Source: Aquabacterium sp. (lineage in GTDB: Bacteria > Pseudomonadota > Gammaproteobacteria > Burkholderiales > Burkholderiaceae_C). From it: 6,388 nt of DNA. This document shows, in pieces, positions 1-6,388 of the stretch. The notes below the pieces were generated by a model. It saw only the letters and a list, made by a program, of their open reading frames with translations. It did not search any database and was not told the origin of the DNA. The stretch covers positions 1-6,388 of the forward strand of contig JAGNPA010000112.1 of the NCBI GenBank assembly GCA_017989885.1, given 5' to 3'. Each line of letters opens with the position of its first letter. Positions within the stretch are counted from its first letter, which is position 1. Both the position numbers and the translations under genes were made by a program.

Positions 1-1742
<1,742 letters not shown>

Positions 1743-1750
1743 GGCGGGGG

Positions 1751-1778
1751 TGCGCTTTGTCCATGTGGATGAAGCGCA
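1751..1778 (+). other. 12-bp stem-loop after the thrS stop codon
   Basis: Bases 1751-1762 pair with 1767-1778 without a bulge, closing on a four-base loop (ATGT); two of the 12 pairs are U-G wobbles. The hairpin begins 8 nt after the thrS stop. No U-tract follows (next bases GACTTGCC), so it is not a standard intrinsic terminator. It could protect the thrS 3' end, act as a processing site or weak pause, or belong to the infC leader. Confidence 0.45.
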
Positions 1779-1820
1779 GACTTGCCGGGTTTGCCTGGGT
1801 GCGTGATCAAGGTTAACCGG

Positions 1821-1841
1821 TGCAGGCGTCCAGAGCCTGTG
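1821..1841 (+). other. Small hairpin just upstream of the infC Shine-Dalgarno sequence
   Basis: CAGGC at 1823-1827 pairs with GCCTG at 1835-1839 across a seven-base loop, and two wobble pairs extend the stem to 1821-1841. It ends four bases before the infC ribosome binding site (1845-1851), so it could influence ribosome access. Small stems are common in GC-rich DNA, so functional weight is low. Confidence 0.25.
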
Positions 1842-1844
1842 GCC

Positions 1845-1860
1845 AAAAGGATTCAACATC
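1845..1860 (+). promoter_or_regulatory. infC ribosome binding site and AUC start codon
   Basis: AAAAGGA (1845-1851), a six-base spacer TTCAAC, then ATC (1858-1860). This is the only Shine-Dalgarno correctly spaced to a codon in the IF3 frame near the expected N-terminus, and it decides the start. The ATG at 1924 is preceded by CGTGAAATC, with no comparable site. Confidence 0.85.
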
Positions 1861-2406
1861 GCTAATTTCTTTGACCGCCGTACGCGCAATGACGAGCGCA
1901 AGCATCGGCTCAATCGTGAAATCATGGCTCCCGAAGTCCGCCTCACAGGCGTTGAGAACGAGCCCCTTGGTATCGTCAGTGTCCAGGAAGCCTTGCGGAT
2001 GGCCGCAGAAGCTGACGTGGACCTGGTGGAGATCTCCGCCACGGCTGAACCGCCGGTCTGTCGTTTGATGGATTACGGCAAGTTCAAGTACCAAGAGCAG
2101 AAAAAGGCTCACGATGCCAAGCAGAAGCAAAAGGTCATCGAAGTCAAAGAAGTGAAGTTCCGCCCCGGTACGGACGAGGGCGACTACCAGATCAAGCTGC
2201 GCAATCTGCGCCGCTTCCTGGAAGAAGGTGACAAGGGCAAGGTCACCCTGCGTTTCCGCGGTCGTGAAATCACGCACCAGGAAATCGGGATGCGTTTGCT
2301 GGAGCGTGTGCGCGACGACCTGACCGATTGCTCGGTCGTCGAGAACATGCCCAAACTGGAAGGGCGCCAGATGATCATGGTGCTCGGTCCGAAGAAGAAG
2401 AAATAA
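1858..2406 (+). CDS. infC: Translation initiation factor IF-3, non-canonical AUC start
   Basis: IF3 binds the 30S subunit, prevents premature joining of 50S, and checks the start codon and initiator tRNA. The first ATG in frame (1924) would drop about 22 N-terminal residues. Starting at ATC 1858 gives 182 aa, close to the 180 aa of E. coli IF3, and places a good Shine-Dalgarno (AAAAGGA, 1845-1851) six bases upstream. No ATG, GTG or TTG occurs in frame between the stop at 1804-1806 and 1924. From this start, residues about 14-83 form the N-terminal domain ([21 protein letters not shown]), a lysine-rich linker follows, and residues about 90-178 form the C-terminal domain ([41 protein letters not shown]). 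AUU and AUC starts on infC are known to allow autoregulation, because IF3 itself rejects them. The gene lies between thrS and rpmI, as is usual. Confidence 0.95.
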   Translation: MANFFDRRTRNDERKHRLNREIMAPEVRLTGVENEPLGIVSVQEALRMAAEADVDLVEISATAEPPVCRLMDYGKFKYQEQKKAHDAKQKQKVIEVKEVKFRPGTDEGDYQIKLRNLRRFLEEGDKGKVTLRFRGREITHQEIGMRLLERVRDDLTDCSVVENMPKLEGRQMIMVLGPKKKK

Positions 2407-2523
2407 TCACCCGGCTTCGGCCGTGTGATTTGCCAAGGTGGCGGTTTGGTCGCCACCACCATTGGCTCAAAGTGCCTGCAGGCCATCAAGACACGAAAGT
2501 GGTATTTCGTGGCGCCTGGCAGG
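2405..2523 (+). promoter_or_regulatory. Structured infC–rpmI leader, candidate L20 operator
   Basis: Three consecutive hairpins fill most of this gap. The first (2405-2430) pairs AATCAC with GTGATT, has one C/U mismatch, then CGGC pairs with GCCG around an ultrastable UUCG loop. The second (2432-2466) pairs GCCAA with TTGGC and GGTGGCG with CGCCACC, with four unpaired bases (ACCA) on the 3' side. The third (2479-2518) has an outer CAGGC/GCCTG stem, an internal loop, and an inner CACGAAA/TTTCGTG stem. The rpmI Shine-Dalgarno follows at 2533-2539. In E. coli and Bacillus, L20 represses its own operon by binding leader RNA that mimics two 23S rRNA helices joined through an unpaired region. Hairpin three has that general shape, but assigning it to L20 is inference. 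No U-tract follows any of the three, so they are not ordinary terminators. Confidence 0.45.
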
Positions 2524-2545
2524 AACAACTTAAAAGGAGCAGAAC

Positions 2546-2749
2546 ATGCCCAAAATGAAGACCAAGAGCAGTGCGAAGAAGCGTTTTCGCGTTCGCCCGG
2601 GTGGTACCGTCAAGCGCGGTCAAGCCTTCAAGCGCCACATCCTGACCAAGAAGACCACGAAGAACAAGCGCCAGCTCCGCGGTGCCGTCAGCGTGCACGA
2701 AACCAACATGGGTTCCATCGCTCAGATGTTGCCCATGGCCGGTCTCTGA
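2546..2749 (+). CDS. rpmI: 50S ribosomal protein L35
   Basis: Small, very basic 67-residue protein of the large ribosomal subunit; E. coli L35 has 65. The family signature is clear: [14 protein letters not shown] at the start and the central [17 protein letters not shown] (residues about 30-46). The ATG has a strong Shine-Dalgarno, AAAGGAG at 2533-2539, six bases upstream. rplT follows after 37 bp and both are almost certainly cotranscribed. In E. coli, L20 represses rpmI translation and rplT follows by coupling; the structured leader upstream makes a similar arrangement plausible here. Confidence 0.97.
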   Translation: MPKMKTKSSAKKRFRVRPGGTVKRGQAFKRHILTKKTTKNKRQLRGAVSVHETNMGSIAQMLPMAGL

Positions 2750-2786
2750 TCTTTTTGTCCTGATTCATCGCTGAAGGAGTTAATCC

Positions 2787-3146
2787 ATGCCTCGCGTCAA
2801 ACGTGGTGTAACAGCCCGCGCTCGTCATAAGAAAGTTCTCGCCCTGGCCAAGGGTTTCCGTGGTCGCCGCAAGAACGTGTTCCGCATCGCCAAACAGGCT
2901 GTCATGAAGGCTGGGCAGTATGCCTACCGCGACCGCCGTGCCAAGAAGCGTGAGTTCCGCCGTCTGTGGATCGCACGTATCAACGCCGGTAGCCGTGCTT
3001 TGGGCCTGACCTACAGCAAGTTCATCGCTGGCATCAAGAAGGCGTCGATCGAGATCGACCGCAAGGTGCTGGCCGACATGGCCGTCAACGACCCGGCAGC
3101 TTTTGCCAGCATCGTTGAAAAGGCCAAGGCTCAACTGGCTGCTTGA
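2787..3146 (+). CDS. rplT: 50S ribosomal protein L20
   Basis: L20 binds 23S rRNA early in large-subunit assembly and, in several bacteria, also represses its own operon. The 119-residue length is typical. The sequence has the basic N-terminal extension ([16 protein letters not shown]), then [13 protein letters not shown] and QAYRDRR-type elements (here [15 protein letters not shown]), and the globular C-terminal part with [11 protein letters not shown] and [13 protein letters not shown]. The start is supported by AAGGAG at 2774-2779, seven bases before the ATG. A short TCTTTTTG run in the 37-bp gap after rpmI has no stem before it and is not a terminator. The stop codon lies in a small inverted repeat (TGCTTGA…TCAAGCA, 3140-3156). 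Confidence 0.98.
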   Translation: MPRVKRGVTARARHKKVLALAKGFRGRRKNVFRIAKQAVMKAGQYAYRDRRAKKREFRRLWIARINAGSRALGLTYSKFIAGIKKASIEIDRKVLADMAVNDPAAFASIVEKAKAQLAA

Positions 3147-3165
3147 TTTTCAAGCAATCAGCAAG

Positions 3166-3267
3166 ATGCTGCGCCCGGCTGCATCCGCTCAGGGCAACCT
3201 GAGCGGGCAGGCGGGTGATTCAAAGGCCAACCGTGTGTTGGCCTTTTTTTTCGACACAAGACAATGA
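3166..3267 (+). CDS. Possible 33-codon leader ORF overlapping the pheS start
   Basis: From ATG 3166 an open frame of 33 codons runs through both leader hairpins and the terminator. It ends with TGA 3265-3267, overlapping the pheS ATG (3264-3266) in an ATGA arrangement. The peptide begins [10 protein letters not shown] and ends LAFFFDTRQ; the three consecutive Phe codons are read from the terminator U-tract. It recalls the Phe-rich leader peptide of the E. coli pheST attenuator, but there the control codons precede the terminator, so the same mechanism would not work here. No good Shine-Dalgarno precedes it (AATCAGCAAG), and any run of eight Ts yields Phe codons in one frame. Coincidence is quite possible; the stop/start overlap is the best argument for it. 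Confidence 0.2.
   Translation: MLRPAASAQGNLSGQAGDSKANRVLAFFFDTRQ
3184..3207 (+). promoter_or_regulatory. GNRA-capped hairpin in the pheS leader
   Basis: CCGCTCAGG (3185-3193) pairs perfectly with CCTGAGCGG (3198-3206) around a GCAA tetraloop, and T3184 can wobble-pair with G3207. It lies 14 nt upstream of the terminator stem. The descending arm and its flank (CGGGC, 3204-3208) could alternatively pair with GCCCG at 3173-3177, which would break this hairpin. That leaves room for a switch, but one acting on the terminator is not demonstrated. Confidence 0.5.
3222..3251 (+). terminator. Intrinsic terminator or attenuator between rplT and pheS
   Basis: GGCCAAC (3225-3231) pairs perfectly with GTTGGCC (3237-3243) around a five-base loop, followed by eight Ts (3244-3251). 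Three A-T pairs (3222-3224 with 3244-3246) can extend the stem to ten. This is a textbook rho-independent terminator on the + strand. It ends only 12 nt before the pheS ATG, too little for a separate promoter downstream, so pheS must be reached by readthrough. It therefore either sets the ratio of ribosomal-protein to pheS transcripts or works as a regulated attenuator. Confidence 0.9.
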
Positions 3268-4313
3268 ACGATCCCCATAGCGACCTGCAGGCACTGGTTC
3301 AATCCGCCCAAGAGGCTTTTGCGGAGGCCACGACCCCGGCTGACCTGGAGAATGCCAAGGCGCGCTTCCTGGGCAAGTCGGGCAGCGTGACCGAGCTGCT
3401 CAAGGGCATGGGGGCACTCACTCCCGAAGAGAAGAAGACCCGTGGTGCCGCGATCAACCAGGCCAAGCAGCGGGTCGAGGCCGCGCTCACCGAGCGCCGT
3501 CAGGCCCTGTTGGATGCCGAACTGGCGCAGCAATTGCGCGCCGAAAGCCTGGACGTGACCCTGCCGGGTCGCCGTCGCGGCGAAGGCGGTCTGCACCCGG
3601 TTTCCCTGAGCATCGAGCGCATCGAAGGCATCTTCGGCTCGATGGGTTTTGCCGTGGCCGATGGCCCCGAGATCGAGACCGACTGGTTCAACTTCACGGC
3701 CCTCAACACGCCGGAAGACCATCCCGCCCGTTCCATGCACGACACCTTCTATGTGGAAGGCGGTCACCTGCTGCGCACGCACACCAGCCCGATGCAGGTG
3801 CGCTATGCCGTGCAGCACGTCCAGCGTCATGCCCAGGCCATGGCCCAGGGCGAGCGCATGCCCGATCTGCGTGTGATCGCGCCGGGCCGCACCTACCGTG
3901 TGGACAGCGACGCCACCCACTCGCCGATGTTCCACCAGTGCGAAGGCCTGTGGATTGGCGAGAACGTCAGCTTCACCGACCTGAAGGCCATGCTGGGTGA
4001 CTTCTTCAGCACCTTCTTCGAGACCGACGAGCTGGACATCCGCTTCCGTCCGTCCTTCTTCCCTTTCACCGAGCCGTCGGCCGAGGTGGACATCGCTTTC
4101 GCGTCGGGCCCGCTCAAGGGGCGCTGGCTGGAAGTGGGTGGGGCAGGGCAGGTGCACCCGAACGTGGTGCGCAACTATGGGCTGGATCCCGAGCACTACA
4201 TCGGCTTCGCCTTCGGCCTGGGCCCAGATCGCCTGACCATGCTGCGCTATGGCGTCAACGACCTGCGCCTGTTCTTCGAAGGCGATCTGCGCTTCCTGCA
4301 GCAGTTCCAGTGA
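3264..4313 (+). CDS. pheS: Phenylalanyl-tRNA synthetase, alpha subunit
   Basis: Catalytic subunit of the cytosolic alpha2-beta2 enzyme that charges tRNA-Phe. The 349 residues compare with 327 in E. coli; most of the extra length is an insert of about 13 residues near [18 protein letters not shown] and a few residues at the N-terminus. Residues 1 to about 95 form the helical tRNA-binding arm (YLGK-like [16 protein letters not shown]). The class II core follows: [73 protein letters not shown] (shown in part as APGRTYR and FHQCEG), [15 protein letters not shown] and [11 protein letters not shown]. No catalytic element is missing. The ATG fits the family N-terminus but has no recognisable Shine-Dalgarno; only CACAAGACA separates it from the terminator U-tract, so translation may depend on coupling or on S1 binding to the U-rich stretch. 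The dehydrogenase follows after 10 nt. Confidence 0.97.
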   Translation: MNDPHSDLQALVQSAQEAFAEATTPADLENAKARFLGKSGSVTELLKGMGALTPEEKKTRGAAINQAKQRVEAALTERRQALLDAELAQQLRAESLDVTLPGRRRGEGGLHPVSLSIERIEGIFGSMGFAVADGPEIETDWFNFTALNTPEDHPARSMHDTFYVEGGHLLRTHTSPMQVRYAVQHVQRHAQAMAQGERMPDLRVIAPGRTYRVDSDATHSPMFHQCEGLWIGENVSFTDLKAMLGDFFSTFFETDELDIRFRPSFFPFTEPSAEVDIAFASGPLKGRWLEVGGAGQVHPNVVRNYGLDPEHYIGFAFGLGPDRLTMLRYGVNDLRLFFEGDLRFLQQFQ

Positions 4314-4323
4314 AGGACACGCC

Positions 4324-5355
4324 ATGAGCACCGCCACCTCGATCCGCGCCTGGGCCGCGCAGGCCTTGAACCAGCCTGTGGTGCCGTTTTCTTACGACCC
4401 CGGCTCCTTGGGGGCGGAGGACGTCGAGATCCGCGTCGAGCACTGCGGCCTGTGCCACTCTGACCTGTCGGTGATCGACGGCGAATGGGGCCCGGCCGCC
4501 TATCCCGTCGTGGGTGGGCACGAGGTCATCGGCACCGTGGTGGCACTGGGCTCGCAGGCGCGCGGCCTGAAGCTGGGGCAGCGCGTGGGCCTGGGCTGGA
4601 TGAGCGGCAGTTGCATGGCCTGTGCGCCGTGCCTGAGCGGTCAGCCGCAGATGTGCCGTGCCGGCGTGCCCACCATCATCGGTCACCATGGTGGCTTTGC
4701 CGAGCGCGTGCGCGCGCACTGGCTGTGGGTCGCCCCGATTCCCGAGGGGCTGGACCCGAAGGACGCCGGCCCGCTGCTGTGCGGCGGCGTGACGGTGTTC
4801 TCGCCGTTCCTGAACTTCGACATCAAGCCGACGCACCATGTGGGCGTGGTCGGCATCGGTGGGCTGGGCCACTTGGCCTTGCAGTTTGCGCGGGCCTGGG
4901 GCTGTGAGGTCACGGCCTTCACGTCCAGCGATTCCAAACGCGACGAGGCCTTGCAGATGGGCGCTCACCATGTGGTGTCGAGCGTGGACGCGACGGCCAT
5001 GAAGGCCCTGCGCGGTCGCCTCGACATGGTGCTGGTCACCGTGAACGTGATGCTCAATTGGAAAGCCCTGATGAGCACGCTGGCGCCCAATGGCCGTCTG
5101 CACCTGGTGGGCGTGCTGCCGCAGCCCATGGAGGTTGAGGCTGGCCCGCTGATCGGTGGTCAGCGCAGCGTGTCGGGCTCGCCCACGGGGTCGCGCCAGG
5201 ACATCGACACCATGCTGGCGTTCGCGGCCCGCCATGGCATCAAGCCGCAAACCGAACATTTTCCGATGAGCCGCCTCAACGATGCGCTGGACCACCTGCG
5301 CGCAGGCAAGGCTCGTTACCGTGTGGTGCTGGACGCCGATTTCGAGCAGGCCTGA
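4324..5355 (+). CDS. Zinc-dependent alcohol dehydrogenase, MDR superfamily (CAD/YahK-like)
   Basis: Predicted cytosolic oxidoreductase interconverting alcohols and aldehydes with NAD(P)(H). It is 343 residues from ATG 4324; AAGGA at 4313-4317, overlapping the pheS stop, lies six bases upstream. An in-frame ATG at 4249 lies inside pheS and is not preferred. The GroES-like domain carries catalytic zinc ligands Cys44 (in CGLCHSD), His66 and Glu67 (GGHE), and Cys153 (LLCGG). The structural zinc site is complete: Cys97, Cys100, Cys103 and Cys111. The Rossmann fold has GIGGLG at 177-182; after its second strand comes TSSDSKR (200-206) rather than an acidic residue at the strand end, which as in the cinnamyl-alcohol dehydrogenase and YahK group suggests NADP(H). 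The real substrate cannot be read from sequence; related enzymes reduce a broad range of aldehydes. All key residues are present, so it appears functional. By eye codon use matches its neighbours. Its place between pheS and pheT is unusual. Confidence 0.93.
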   Translation: MSTATSIRAWAAQALNQPVVPFSYDPGSLGAEDVEIRVEHCGLCHSDLSVIDGEWGPAAYPVVGGHEVIGTVVALGSQARGLKLGQRVGLGWMSGSCMACAPCLSGQPQMCRAGVPTIIGHHGGFAERVRAHWLWVAPIPEGLDPKDAGPLLCGGVTVFSPFLNFDIKPTHHVGVVGIGGLGHLALQFARAWGCEVTAFTSSDSKRDEALQMGAHHVVSSVDATAMKALRGRLDMVLVTVNVMLNWKALMSTLAPNGRLHLVGVLPQPMEVEAGPLIGGQRSVSGSPTGSRQDIDTMLAFAARHGIKPQTEHFPMSRLNDALDHLRAGKARYRVVLDADFEQA

Positions 5356-5424
5356 GCCCGCTCTTCGTGACCCTTCCTCACCCTCGCACGGTTCACTGAA
5401 CACAGATACCCAAGGATCCCTGAC
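5356..5424 (+). other. Dehydrogenase–pheT gap without terminator
   Basis: These 69 bp contain the pheT Shine-Dalgarno (AAGGA, 5412-5416) near the 3' end. I find no stem followed by a U-tract and no convincing promoter boxes. Transcription probably continues from the dehydrogenase gene into pheT. No inverted or direct repeats suggestive of insertion scars were seen. Confidence 0.5.
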
Positions 5425-6388
5425 ATGCAATTCCCCGAGTCCTGGCTGCGCAGTTTCTGCAACCCCGACCTGAGCACCCAGCAACTGGCTGACCTGCTGA
5501 CCATGGCCGGTCTGGAAGTGGAAGAGTTGCAACCCGTGGCCCCGGCCTTCACGGGTGTGGTGGTGGCGCAGGTGCTGGAAGTGGCCAAGCACCCGGATGC
5601 CGACCGCCTGAACGTGTGCAAGGTGGATGCCGGCACCGGCGAGGTGCTGCAGATCGTCTGCGGCGCCCCCAATGTGCGCCCGGGCATCAAGATTCCGTGT
5701 GCCACGGTGGGGGCTGAGCTGCCTCCGGGCGCCGACGGCAAGGTCTTCAAGATCAAGCTGGGCAAGCTGCGTGGGGTCGAGAGCCAGGGCATGCTGTGCT
5801 CGGCCCGTGAACTGGGCATCTCGGAGGAGTCCAATGGCCTGCACATTCTGGCCGAGGACGCACCCCTTGGCGTGAACATCCGCGAGCACCTCAAGCTCGA
5901 CGACACCCTGTTCACCCTCAAGCTCACCCCCAATCTGGCGCACTGCCTGAGCGTGGCCGGCATTGCCCGCGAGGTCTCGGCCTTGACCGGTGCGCCGCTG
6001 ACCCTGCCGTCGATCGAGCCGGTCAAGCCGGGCGTCGATGCCGCGCTGAAGGTCACCGTGCAGGCGCCCGAGCTGTGTGGTCGCTTTGCCGGCCGCGTCA
6101 TCCAGGGTGTCAATCCGAAGGCGGCGACGCCTGATTGGATGGTCGAGCGCCTGGCGCGCTGTGGTCAGCGTCCGGTCTCGGCGCTGGTTGACATCTCCAA
6201 CTACGTGATGTTCGAGCTGGGTCAGCCCTCGCATGTGTTCGACCTGGACAAAATCCAGGGTGAGTTGCAGGTGCGCTGGGCGCAGCCTGGTGAAACGCTC
6301 AAGCTGCTCAACGGCAACACCGTGACCCTGGACGAACAGGTCGGTGTGATCGCTGCGGGTGCCCAGGTCGAGTCGCTGGCCGGCATCA
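5425..6388 (+). CDS. pheT: Phenylalanyl-tRNA synthetase, beta subunit (3'-truncated by window edge)
   Basis: Partner of PheS; binds tRNA-Phe and hydrolyses mischarged Tyr-tRNA. The first 321 residues of an expected 800 or so are visible, with no stop or frameshift. The start fits the family ([14 protein letters not shown], like E. coli MKFSELWLREWVNP), with AAGGA at 5412-5416 eight bases upstream. Residues about 40-150 form the EMAPII-like OB-fold tRNA-binding domain: [49 protein letters not shown] and [22 protein letters not shown] (167-184) precedes the B3/B4 editing domain, which begins near 210 and includes [24 protein letters not shown] and the conserved His270 of GQPSHVFD. The catalytic-like core, B5 and anticodon-binding domains lie beyond the window. 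pheT normally follows pheS directly; here it is separated from it by the dehydrogenase gene. Confidence 0.97.
   Translation, partial: MQFPESWLRSFCNPDLSTQQLADLLTMAGLEVEELQPVAPAFTGVVVAQVLEVAKHPDADRLNVCKVDAGTGEVLQIVCGAPNVRPGIKIPCATVGAELPPGADGKVFKIKLGKLRGVESQGMLCSARELGISEESNGLHILAEDAPLGVNIREHLKLDDTLFTLKLTPNLAHCLSVAGIAREVSALTGAPLTLPSIEPVKPGVDAALKVTVQAPELCGRFAGRVIQGVNPKAATPDWMVERLARCGQRPVSALVDISNYVMFELGQPSHVFDLDKIQGELQVRWAQPGETLKLLNGNTVTLDEQVGVIAAGAQVESLAGI

Noticed and set aside
1750..1806. 18-codon GTG-started frame containing Cys-Arg-Val-Cys between thrS and infC
   Set aside because: It is short, overlaps the stem-loop, and has no supporting signal beyond an incidental purine stretch.
1811..1821. 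Overlapping palindromes GGTTAACC and ACCGGT upstream of infC
   Set aside because: Short palindromes of this size occur by chance, and nothing ties them to a known operator.
2474..2483. Perfect 10-bp palindrome GCCTGCAGGC
   Set aside because: It has no loop to form a hairpin on its own, and its 3' half is better explained as an arm of the third leader hairpin.
3140..3171. Two small inverted repeats (3140-3156 and 3159-3171) around the rplT stop codon
   Set aside because: The stems are 5-7 bp with tiny loops and no U-tract; they may add to the leader structure but are too weak to call separately.
4249..4323. Upstream ATG extending the dehydrogenase by 25 residues
   Set aside because: The extension (Cys/Ser-rich) overlaps the conserved pheS C-terminus in another frame; ATG 4324 has a proper Shine-Dalgarno and matches the family N-terminus.
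3189..4337. 382-codon open frame on the minus strand
   Set aside because: It is antisense to pheS with the same bias-driven composition; no family motif was recognised.
4255..6234. 659-codon open frame on the minus strand
   Set aside because: It lies antisense to three well-identified genes (end of pheS, dehydrogenase, pheT), has a low-complexity His/Arg/Ala/Gln-rich translation with no recognisable domain, and is expected from strong third-position GC bias in the sense genes.

Overview
The window is high-GC chromosomal DNA carrying the conserved translation cluster thrS–infC–rpmI–rplT–pheS–pheT, all on the + strand. It is cut inside thrS on the left and inside pheT on the right. The protein sequences point to a betaproteobacterium of the order Burkholderiales, near Comamonadaceae or related families. 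The reasons are the charged IF3 N-terminus ending in [12 protein letters not shown], the PheS insert with [12 protein letters not shown], and the LTPNLAHCL motif of PheT. The assignment rests on remembered family features, not on a search.

Layout: 1-1742, threonyl-tRNA synthetase lacking about its first 56 residues; 1743-1857, a gap with a 12-bp stem-loop; 1858-2406, translation initiation factor IF3 read from an AUC start; 2407-2545, a structured leader; 2546-2749, ribosomal protein L35; 2787-3146, ribosomal protein L20; 3147-3263, a leader with a GNRA-capped hairpin and a strong intrinsic terminator only 12 nt before pheS; 3264-4313, PheRS alpha subunit; 4324-5355, a medium-chain zinc alcohol dehydrogenase; 5356-5424, a plain gap; 5425 to the end, the first 321 residues of the PheRS beta subunit.

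Six of the seven genes supply translation: two aminoacyl-tRNA synthetases, an initiation factor and two large-subunit proteins. Regulation is probably layered: IF3 discrimination against its own AUC start, an L20-type translational operator before rpmI, and termination or attenuation before pheS. None of these is proven by sequence alone.

The unusual point is the intact dehydrogenase gene between pheS and pheT, which encode the two subunits of one enzyme and are normally adjacent. It sits 10 nt after pheS, has its own Shine-Dalgarno sequence, and by eye shares its neighbours' composition, so it looks like a settled operon member. A second point is the pheS leader, where a 33-codon open frame runs through the terminator and its stop overlaps the pheS start codon. 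I see no mobile element, CRISPR array, tRNA or rRNA gene, and no clearly new multi-gene system.
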